Positions 56,580 to 64,000 of a DNA stretch of 64,000 bases are shown here, one piece after another; within the stretch, counting starts at the first letter, position 1, and each line of letters starts with the position of its first letter. The position numbers were made by a program, and so were the translations under genes. The notes under the pieces were generated by a model. That model searched no databases, was not told where the DNA came from, and was given only the letters and a program-made list of their open reading frames with translations. The stretch is from the NCBI GenBank assembly GCA_034440575.1, contig JAOTOL010001458.1:957501-1021500 (forward strand), given 5' to 3'. Source of the stretch: Imbricaverruca yamaguchii. Taxonomy: Eukaryota > Arthropoda > Thecostraca > Neoverrucidae.

Positions 56580-59500
56580 GTGATATACAGGGCTCAGCTT
56601 TCATCATTGTACAATTGATCTGCCCATTCACAATTTGGTAAATTGGCTGCAAGTCCAAAGCCAATGCTATATGTGCAATGTGTCAAGCTACTGATGTGTG
56701 CCAAGCCAATGCTTCAAGTGCTTCACTTGTAAAATGTAATTACTTAGGCATGTCTTGAGTTTGATACTGGCTTGCTACCACCAGCAGCCATGTGGAGCCA
56801 TGTGATAATAATTCTTCTCCAGCACAAGGGAGTTCAAGGGTTGATGGGTACAAGCTTCTTAGAGAGTACTTCAGGTACTGGATTCTTTCTAGAAGTCTTA
56901 CAAAAGTCTTAGCAGTATTTTAGACTGGCCCACAAATGTGGGCTGCTATTTTATGTTTGTGAGTATATTAGCCATTTTCATTTTCAGTCAAATGAAGATC
57001 AATTTCACCCTGAGCATACACTGCTGCTGATGGCAGCTCCAGTTAGGGCTTCATGAGAAGTGTGACACACTATGAGCTCCTAACATTGCAGTCAAGTTCT
57101 GCATGAATCATGGTATACCACTGCAGATCAAGCTCTGTGTCAGGCTTAAGTCTCATGATAGTGGTGTTCTCATATTAAGTCTGGTTAATATGTCCAAGCT
57201 AAGGACAACAATTCCAAGAATGAAGATAAATGTAAAATACAAGTATGTAGATGCACATTTCAAGACATGCAAAATGGTCAGACAAAATTGAACCATTGAA
57301 TTTGGTTAAGGGATGGAGAAGTTTTGTTTTTGTTTGAATGAAAAATGAATAAAAGCTGGAAGTTTTATAGGTATTTTTAATAGGTGTAATTTTGCATTTC
57401 TACTTCATTCTGACTGTGGCTATGCCTGCTGCTGTGTGTTGCTGTGTCTGACTGTGGCTCTGCCATCTGCTGTGTGCTGTGTTTGACCATGACTGCCAAC
57501 TGCTGTGTGTGTTGCTGTGTCTGACTGTGGCTCTGCCTACTGATATGGGTGGTGCTGTCTGACTGCCAACTGCTGTGGGTGGTGCTGCATCTGGTGTGGC
57601 TCTGCCCACTTCTGTGGGTTGTGCTGTGTCTGGTCGTGGCTCTGCCGACTGCTGTGGGTGGTGCTGTGTCTGGTCGTGGCTCTGCTGACTGCTGTTGGTG
57701 GTGCTGTGTCTGGTCGTGGCTCTGCCAACTGCTGTGGGTGGTGCTGTGTCTGGTCGTGGCTCTGCCGACTGCTGTGGGTGGTGCTGTGTCTGGTCGTGGC
57801 TCTGCCGACTGCTGTGGGTGGTGCTGTGTCTGGGTCGGTGGTTGTGGTGCTGTGTCGACTGCTGACTGCTGTGGGTGGTGCTGTGTCTGGTCGTGACTCT
57901 GCCGACTGCTGTGGGTGGTGCTGTGTCTGGTCGTGGCTCTGCCGACTGCTGTGGGTGGTGCTGTGTCTGGTCGTGGCTCTGCCGACTGCTGTGGGTGGTG
58001 CTGTGTCTGGTCGTGGCTCTGCCGACTGCTGTGGGTGGTGCTGTGTCTGGTCGTGGCTCTGCTGAATGCTGTGGGTGGTGCTGTGTCTGACTGCCGACTG
58101 CTACGAGTGGTGCTGTGTTTGGTCGTGGCTCTGCTGACTGCTGTGGGTGGTGCTGTGTCTGGTCGTGGCTCTGCCGACTGCTGTGGGTGGTGCTGTGTCT
58201 GACTGCCGACTGCTGTGGGTGGTGCTGTGTCTGGTCGTGGCTCTCTAGAATTATGTGGATGGTGCTGTGTCTGACTGCCGACTGCTGTGGGTGGTGCTGT
58301 GTCTGATCGTGGCTCTGCCGACTGCTGTAGGTGGTGCTGTGTCTGACTGCCGACTACTGTGGGTGGTGCTGTGTCTGACTGTGGCTCTGCCTACTTCTTT
58401 GGGTTGTGCTGTGTCTGACCGTGACTGCCGACTGCTGTGGCCGGTCGGCCGGCTTTCTCCACCGATCACCCCGAGTGTGACCGGCTGACTGGCCCCCAGT
58501 CGAACCCGCACCCGCACCCGATCGTGATCCTGCGGGACGTGTCGGGCCGCCACCTGGCGCTGCTGCTCGACTTCATGTACCACGGCGAGGTGAACGTGTC
58601 GCAGGAGCAGCTCACCGAGTTCCTCAAGCTCGCCGGCACGCTCAAGGTCAAGGGACTGGCCGACGACCGGTTCACCGACGCGCAGGCCGACGCTGAGGTG
58701 AATATCACCCGACTGGATCTCACTCAGTTGGCTGCTGGCGAATTCAAGTGCTGGGTTGTGATCACGGAAATAGTGCATAATATCAGCAAAGATAGTAAAA
58801 GTGAAAAAGGAACGTGAACATATGGATGTAACTATGCAAGGGCAGGAAGCAAGCAACATACCAGCAATGTTATGGCACTAACTTGGGCTAGCAGAGTTTT
58901 TTGGCACTAACTTGGGCTATTTGTTATCTTCGATTTGTGCACTGCATGCTGTTTGTGCTCTGCGAGATTGGCACCGCCGTATGACACGTGCCGTATGATG
59001 ACCTTTTGGGGCCTGTATGTGTCGGCACCGACGACGTGGTCGTCCGTGTCGACGTTCAACTCAGCCGGTGACACCGCACGCGTTCTCCGCGACAGGCCGT
59101 GGCGTCGCTGTCGCAGCCGGCGCAGGACGGGCCGCCGTCGCCGGCGCCTTCTGCGTCTCCCGCACCGTCCGCATCGTCCGCACCTCCGGTGCCGCCGACA
59201 CCGCCGGCGGCCCTGCTGGCCGGGCCGCCCCGCCCCGTCGAGCGGCGTCGGTCGGCGCCGGCCGCCGACGACGAGCCGGCCGGCCGGCTGGCGGCCGCCG
59301 CGCCCGGCCAGCGCGAGGTGCACATGGCGCCAGCCGAGGGCGACGAGGACAGGAAGGTGGCCACCGCCGGCCGGCTGGACCAGCCGCTCTCTGTTGATGT
59401 CGGTGCCGGTGAGTGGCCAGCACAGTGGGTCTAAGTTGATGTGGATAACGGTGGGTGGCCAGCACAGTGGGTCTGATTAGATGTGGGTTACGATGATTGG

Positions 59501-62354
59501 CCGGCATAGTGACCCTGAGTTGATGTGGGTAACGGTGAGTGGCCAGCACAGTTGGTTTGAGTTTATGTCGGTGCCGGTGAGTGGCCGGCACAGTGACCCT
59601 GAGTTGATGAGGGCAACGGTGAGTGGCCGGCATAGTGACCCTGAGTTGATGAGGGCAACGGTGAGTGGCCAGCACAGTGACCCTGAGTTGATGAGGGCAA
59701 CGGTGAGTGGCCAGCACATTGGGCCTCCTGTTGATATGGGCCCCGGTGAGTGATCAAAACAGTGGGCTTGAGTTGATGTAGGCGCCGGTTAAGGATCAAG
59801 ACAGCCAGACGAACACAAGGAAATTTATCTGTAGAGATAAAAGTTTAGAAAAGTGGATGCAATTTCTTTGAGATCAACAGTCAATTTTAGTCTTCAGGAA
59901 GAACATTGGCTTTCTGGTGTTTCTGTTCAGTTACTGATTTTGTCAAGTGTCGTGATTTCGCCAGTGGATCCTGAAAACTTGTATGCAGTGGATCCTTGTA
60001 TAAATCGACATATTTTACATTGTGGGAGCGAATAGTCGGGGGACATGATTCTCGTCTCCCTACCAAAAGATTGTGGGTTCAAATCCAATTTGCCGCGGAT
60101 CTTCGTCCACGACCAATCAGCGTACAGCATTGGCAACACTGTGTGACTCGCAAGCCAGTCGAGGTGTCGTAAAGACAGTAGCCACCGCCACGTTATGTTT
60201 ACAGGGGAGCTGTCGACGGAAGGTGGGAGAAAGTACTTCAGATCCATATAGGCATTTAATGTATACCAAGGTGAGGATATTATAACTTGCATGTCTTATG
60301 TGTGTTGCAAACCGAGTTTATTGAGAGTGGATAATTGATCAGCTCATCGACGGAAAGGGAAATGGACGATGATTAATCATCCTCATTACATTGCATTGTG
60401 TTGACCCCCAGCATCATGTACTCTGAAGATGGCCTGTTGGACCTACCTTGGTAGTATTTGGGGTATGCAATAATGGATTGGTTTTTGACTGCTGTCTCGA
60501 CTTGTTGCAGTGTCGCTGGGCAAGCCGGGTCCGTCGAGTCTGCTGTTCGGCTGTCAGGACGCCCTGCGTGAGTGGCCGCCTCACTCCGCCCCGCTGTTGG
60601 TCACGTGACACCTCAGTCCCCACTGCGTTTGACCTCTGGTAGAAAGGACTTCAGCGGGATGACCTGTGCGTTTCTGGCTCATTTGAAGGCAGCCGATGTG
60701 AGGGATTCGGCAGATTTCGGGCTGAGAGGTCGAGTTGTTGCCGAGAGGGCGTGCAGTCGTGTGCGACACGCGTGCGGTGCAGGGTCGCGCTGCACGTGGT
60801 CCTGTGTGTCGGCTCTGCCTGATTGTGCCGTGGACACGCGTGGACATTGTGGACTGGTGTGGATGACAAGGTACAGCACACGGCCACCACATGGACGCCA
60901 AGTGCACGACACATGGGCCTGCGTTGGCTGCCACATAGATGACACATTGACCTTCGTTGGCTGCCACATGAGATCGATACATTGTTTGTTTACCTTGGGC
61001 GGTTGCGGGCTGCGGGGTGACTCTGTGCCGTGGAGTGAGATGGGGGGGGTGTTGGTTGGTTTAACCGTGGACGGTTGCGGGCGGGCTGCGGAGGTGACAC
61101 CGTGCCGTGGACTGAGATGAGAGGGGGATCGTTGGTTGGTTGGACCGTGGGACGGTTGCGGGCGGGCCGCGGATGTGACACCGTGCCGTGGAGTGAGATG
61201 GGGGGGGGTCGTTGGTTGGTTTGACCGTGGGACGGTTGCGGGCGGGCCGCGGATGTGACACCGTGCCGTGGAGTGAGATGGGAGGGGGGTCGTTGGTTGG
61301 TTGGACCGTGGGACGGTTGCGGGCGGGCCGCGGAGGTGACACCGTGCCGTGGAGTGAGATGGGGTGGGATCGTTGGTTGGTTTAACGTGGGTTCGGGCGG
61401 GCTGCGGAGGTGACACCGTGCCGTGGAGTGAGATGGGAGGGGGATCGTTGGTTGGTTGGACCGTGGGACGGTTGCGGGCGGGCCGCGGAGGTAACACCGT
61501 GCCGTGGACTGAAATAGGAGGGGGACTTTGGTTGGTTAAACGTGGGGAGGGTTGGGGGCGGGGGGGGAGGTGAATGCCGTGGTGGGGGGTCGTTGGTTGG
61601 TTGGACCGTGGGACGGTTGCGGGCGGGCCGCGGAGGTGACACCGTGCCGTGGAGTGAGATGGGGGGGGGTCGTTGGTTGGTTTGACCGTGGGACGGTTGC
61701 GGGCGGGCCGCGGATGTGACACCGTGCCGTGGAGTGAGATGGGGGGGGGATCGTTGGTTGGTTGGGCCGTGGGAGGTGGGAGGGTGGAGGGGGGGGATCG
61801 TTGGTTGGTTGGGCCGTGGGACGGTTGCGGGCGGGCCGCGGAGGTGACACCGTGCCGTGGAGTGAGATGGGAGGGGGTTTGTTGGTTGGGGCGGGGGGGG
61901 GTTGGGGGGGGGCCGGGGGAGGAAATGGAGTGAGATGGGGGGGGTCGTTGGTTGGTTGGACCGTGGGACGGTTGCGGGCGGGCCGCGGAGGCAACACCGT
62001 GCCGTGGACTGAGATAGGAGGGGACCGTTGGTTGGTTGGACCGTGGGACGGTTCGGGCGGGCCGCGGGGGTGACAGCGTGCCGTGCATCTGCCGCAGGAG
62101 GACGCGGCCCGCCGCGGCGCGCCAGCTGCCCCATCTGCGGCCGCTGGTTCCAGAAGGGCTCGCACCTGCGCGAACACGTGGCCAGCATCCACTACCCGGT
62201 GGCGTCGCGCTGCGAACTGTGCGGCAAGCTGCTGCGCTCCAAGGCGTCGCTGCGCACCCACCGCATCAAGTACCACCGGCGCGGCGAGCGGCAGGCGGCG
62301 CAGAAGCGCGCTGTGGCCGCGGCGCCGTTGCCGGCCGCCGACGGCGTGATGTAG
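56394..62354 (+). CDS. Broad-Complex-like BTB-C2H2 zinc-finger transcription factor, 5 coding exons
   Basis: Joining 56394-56579, 58500-58697, 59096-59408, 60511-60567 and 62098-62354 gives 1011 nt, 336 residues plus stop, with GT/AG at every junction and phases 0, 0, 1, 1. Residues 1-128 form a BTB/POZ domain of the insect Broad/Tramtrack/Lola type ([48 protein letters not shown]). Residues 129-251 are a Pro/Ala/Ser-rich linker. Residues 262-311 hold two C2H2 fingers, both with His-x4-His, as in Broad and Tramtrack finger pairs. Such proteins dimerise through BTB and bind DNA in the nucleus; in Broad and Lola, alternative last exons change the fingers, so other isoforms may exist. At 336 residues this is short for the family. 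The exact orthologue is uncertain. Full-length transcript evidence would settle the exon chain. Confidence 0.88.
56580..58499 (+). other. Intron 1 of the BTB gene
   Basis: GTGATA...CCCCCAG. It has a 0.8-kb CpG-poor unique part, then from about 57410 a 40-bp minisatellite that stops about 60 bp short of exon 2. Confidence 0.85.
57410..58440. repeat. 40-bp minisatellite in intron 1, about 24 units
   Basis: The unit runs GTGCTGTGTCTGGTCGTGGC, TCTGCCGACTGCTGTGGGTG (40 bp). The middle units (57620-58070) are almost identical; the edges are diverged, and short units of about 23 bp (GTGCTGTGTCTGACTGCC type) are interspersed at the right. Period 40 is 1 mod 3, so all frames appear open. Confidence 0.95.
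58500..58697 (+). CDS. BTB gene coding exon 2 (residues 63-128)
   Basis: Acceptor CCCCCAG ends at 58499; donor GAG|GTGAAT at 58698; both edges phase 0; 66 codons. It completes [25 protein letters not shown] (residues 83-95), then [17 protein letters not shown]. The exon 1/2 junction falls at the position expected in the family (after LLK). Strongly GC-rich third positions. Confidence 0.93.
58698..59095 (+). other. Intron 2 of the BTB gene
   Basis: 398 bp, GTGAAT...CGACAG, with no obvious repeat. It is AT-richer in its first half and CpG-rich in the second. Confidence 0.8.
59096..59408 (+). CDS. BTB gene coding exon 3, low-complexity linker (residues 129-232)
   Basis: Acceptor GCGACAG ends at 59095 (a second in-frame CAG lies shortly downstream, so the start could differ by a few codons). 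Donor CCG|GTGAGT at 59409, phase 1. It encodes [18 protein letters not shown] and similar Pro/Ala/Ser-rich sequence, then an Arg- and Ala-rich stretch. No domain; likely a flexible linker. The last ~20 bp (TTGATGTCGGTGCCG) belong to the first unit of the 42-bp array that follows. Confidence 0.8.
59385..59790. repeat. 42-bp minisatellite containing the exon-3 splice donor, about 9 units
   Basis: The unit GAGTGGCCAGCACAGTGACC, CTGAGTTGATGAGGGCAACG, GT is 42 bp. GTGAGT occurs at 59409 (the true donor), 59535, 59577, 59619, 59661, 59703 and 59746; the units at 59451 and 59493 have GTGGGT and a decayed ATGATT in the same register. Confidence 0.95.
59791..60022. other. Intron 3, unique part
   Basis: AT-rich intron DNA with no recognised feature. 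Confidence 0.4.
60023..60100 (+). repeat. tRNA-derived SINE-like head in intron 3
   Basis: The + strand carries GTGGGTTCAAATCCAAT, a consensus B box at about 60069-60085, and upstream GGGAGCGAATAGTCGGGGGA and CATGATTCTCGTCTCCC, reminiscent of the 5' half of a tRNA-Pro-type gene. Acceptor ends do not pair, so not a working tRNA. Confidence 0.5.
60101..60510 (+). other. Intron 3, distal part up to acceptor
   Basis: Unique AT-rich DNA ending in a pyrimidine-rich CTCGACTTGTTGCAG acceptor at 60510. Confidence 0.6.
60511..60567 (+). CDS. BTB gene coding exon 4, 57-nt microexon-like (residues 233-251)
   Basis: Acceptor TTGTTGCAG and donor CTGC|GTGAGT are both strong. The 57 nt bring two bases to complete codon 233, then [18 protein letters not shown], and leave one base for codon 252. 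The phases on both sides fit exons 3 and 5. Being 57 nt long and 1/1 in phase, it could also be skipped without frame change. Confidence 0.72.
60568..62097 (+). other. Intron 4 of the BTB gene
   Basis: GTGAGT...CTGCCGCAG. About 0.4 kb of unique GC-rich DNA, then a ~1.05-kb, 80-bp minisatellite that reaches to within about 20 bp of the acceptor. Confidence 0.8.
61005..62080. repeat. Approximately 80-bp minisatellite in intron 4, about 13 units
   Basis: The unit contains GACGGTTGCGGGCGGGCCGC, GGAGGTGACACCGTGCCGTG and GAGTGAGATGGGAGGGGG, then ATCGTTGGTTGGTTGGACC. Starts such as GTGGGACGG at 61147 and 61227 are 80 bp apart. Runs of up to nine G occur in each unit. Some units are truncated (61374-61400, 61750-61800). 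The minus-strand 469-codon frame through it is an artefact. Confidence 0.94.
62098..62354 (+). CDS. BTB gene coding exon 5, two C2H2 zinc fingers and stop (residues 252-336)
   Basis: Acceptor CTGCCGCAG ends at 62097. Finger 1: Cys262, Cys265, His278, His283 ([17 protein letters not shown]). Finger 2: Cys290, Cys293, His306, His311 ([17 protein letters not shown]). Both have Cys-x2-Cys, 12 residues, then His-x4-His, the spacing of Broad-type pairs. A basic Arg/Ala-rich tail follows, and TAG lies at 62352-62354. This is the DNA-binding module; the residues at the recognition helices (QKGSHLRE and RSKASLRT) should set the target site. Confidence 0.92.
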
Positions 62355-62570
62355 CGGCGGCCGGCCGGCGCCGGGTTGCCGCGCGTCGTCCTAGCGTCAC
62401 GGAGCCTCGCGTGTTTACTCAGAATCGCCCGTCTGGGCGGCGGTGGCGGCACGAACCGCCTTCGGTGGCCGAGCCCGGTTTTGGGCGGCCCGTTGCCCTG
62501 CGGGTCCGACTTGTGGCAATACTCAGCGGATCTGACTTGTCGCCGGCGGCTGGTATCGGGGCCGCCTGGC
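62355..62570 (+). other. Downstream of BTB gene stop, likely 3' UTR
   Basis: GC-rich sequence immediately after the stop. I see no AATAAA between the stop and the window end, so the polyadenylation site is not placed. Confidence 0.4.
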
Positions 62571-62815
62571 TCTGGTGGTGTCGGTCTGGAGAGCGGCGCC
62601 GCTGGGGTGTCTGACCTCGCCAGTCGGTCTGGAGCGGCGCCGCCGGGGTGTCTGACCTCGTCAGTCGGTCTGGAGAGCGGCGCCGCCGGGGTGTCCGACC
62701 TCGCCAGTCGGTCTGGAGAGCGGCGCCGCCGGGGTGTCTGACCTCGTCAGTCGGTCTGGAGAGCGGCGCCGCCGGGGTGTCTGACCTCGCCGGTCGGTCC
62801 AGAGCGTGTCCGTCC
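62571..62815. repeat. 43-bp minisatellite after the stop codon, about 5-6 units
   Basis: Units GGTCTGGAGAGCGGCGCCGC, CGGGGTGTCTGACCTCGCCA, GTC (43 bp), one unit lacking two bases (GGAGCGGCGCC). Confidence 0.94.
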
Positions 62816-64000
62816 GGGGTAACACCGGTGTCGGCCAGCTGCGTCTTCCGCACGACCGTCCGTCGGCCCGCTCGTGTGCTATGCAAGCGTTTGTTCTCAG
62901 GTGTTTGTTGGGCCAGGTTCGCTTCGACGTCGCGTTGCCAGCGCTCGGTGTCCGTGCAAGTAAGCGGACCGGGCGCTGACTGTCGGCGGTTGAGGCGCGT
63001 CGGCGGCGCGTGCCGATCGATCGAGCCGTTTTGGAGTAGTATGGTTTATACTCGTATGTTGTAGGGTTGGGTGACGGTTGTGACGCGGAGCGGTATCGGA
63101 GCGCCAAGCGCGCACGTGGTCGCGTTAGATTGGAGGTATGTGCGCATTTTGCATGGATGCCCAGGCCGAACGCGCTGTGAAGTGTGTGAGTTGTTCTCGC
63201 ACGAACTGTTCTTGCCTCGATAAAATGACATTCCATGATATTAATGTGGAGAGTGGAACCAAAATACAACTGTTTTATATACAATACAGCTAGGTTTGGA
63301 CGCACGTTTGTGCTCCTTTCCAAGCCACTTCGTACATCGTCTGTTTCCTGCTACAGGAGGAGGACAACAGGAGTTGTGGTGTGCGATGTACTGATGGGCC
63401 ATCCTCAAACGCGTCCGATCCAAATCTCAACACCAGTATTTCTAACGTAGTGATGGGTATGACCGTAAATATTACTGGCATCAACTACCACATTGAGCCC
63501 TGGTCTTTAATCGAACATGTTTTGATTTCGCGAAGCTCTTGATGCATCCCTGCTCAGCTTGTTACGACGATATTGGATGTGTTTGATAGATCGACAGATG
63601 AAGTGACTTATTTATTGATATATTTATAGCTTGGTAAATATATAAATAGGTAAATCGTGTTGTATTTGGACGCTCGGTTCAAACCAATGCACACAGCAAG
63701 TAACACCCATTCAACGCACTTGTACAGCTTGCATTTGCCGGGTGTACAGATGTGCTGCGAAGTGTCCCCTCATGCTGATTAGGTATTTCAAGCTTTAAAA
63801 TTTGAAGGGAAGTTTTATTACTGGATCAGTGAGGGAACAATTTGAACGGATATTTCTTGAATCGATATCTGTTAGATGTCCTCTGGATTTCGGGATGCAA
63901 TACGACGTCTAGCGGTATTCAGCAAGTACTAAGTTCTTGCTGAATGAACTAGCCGATGCATAATTTTGTCATGGACTTTAACCTTCCATAGATGGCCTTG
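62816..64000. other. Unique sequence to window end, no gene seen
   Basis: CpG-rich until about 63180 and AT-rich afterwards. No further zinc-finger exon or other domain recognised. Confidence 0.4.

Noticed and set aside
60679..62088. 469-codon minus-strand Pro-rich frame
   Set aside because: It lies over the intron-4 minisatellite, antisense to a well-supported gene.
62036..62614. Alternative frames over the zinc-finger exon
   Set aside because: Only the frame joined by the splice phases gives paired C2H2 fingers; the other frames are shadows.

Overview
The window is nuclear DNA from an animal, most likely an arthropod; a crustacean is plausible, but the species cannot be told from sequence alone. 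The evidence is one spliced gene of the Broad-Complex/Tramtrack type (BTB plus paired C2H2 zinc fingers), a CR1/L2-type LINE with an esterase-bearing ORF1, TTAA-flanked piggyBac-like and hAT-like non-autonomous transposons, tRNA-derived SINE-like sequences, and a very high density of minisatellites. There are no bacterial operons, rRNA genes, intact tRNA genes or CRISPR arrays. Most long open frames are by-products of tandem arrays whose unit lacks stops, and I have not called them genes.

Layout. 0.2-2.8 kb: a 24-bp minisatellite with higher-order structure. 3-18.4 kb: gene-poor DNA with about a dozen unrelated arrays (units of 10, 69, 91, 32, 22, 86 and 18 bp and simple repeats) and three hAT-like elements. 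18.67-19.51 kb: a complete piggyBac-like non-autonomous element with TTAA at both ends. 19.5-28 kb: mostly unique sequence with two LINE 3' fragments of different age. 28-44 kb: a second belt of minisatellites (22, 18, 57, 30, 18, 27, 16, 12 and 21 bp) with SINE-like pieces. 44.6-46.1 kb: a CpG-rich patch with clustered CRE-like motifs and an old 0.4-kb direct duplication. 47.1-47.6 kb: a partial, inverted second copy of the piggyBac-like element. 47.6-52.5 kb: a near full-length but dead CR1/L2-like LINE.

56.39-62.35 kb: the one convincing host gene. Five coding exons on the + strand join at consensus GT/AG sites in compatible phases (0, 0, 1, 1) to give a 336-residue protein: a BTB domain split over exons 1 and 2, a Pro/Ala/Ser-rich linker (exons 3 and 4) and two C2H2 fingers (exon 5). 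Introns 1, 3 and 4 each carry a different minisatellite lying on or near a splice site. The array in intron 3 repeats the exon-3 splice donor itself. A further 43-bp array follows the stop codon.

I found no new defence, metabolic or mobile system. The observations most worth a second look are the reiterated splice donor, the minisatellite-filled gene, the LINE carrying a 64-nt fragment of its own family and an altered esterase residue, and the piggyBac-like element pair.
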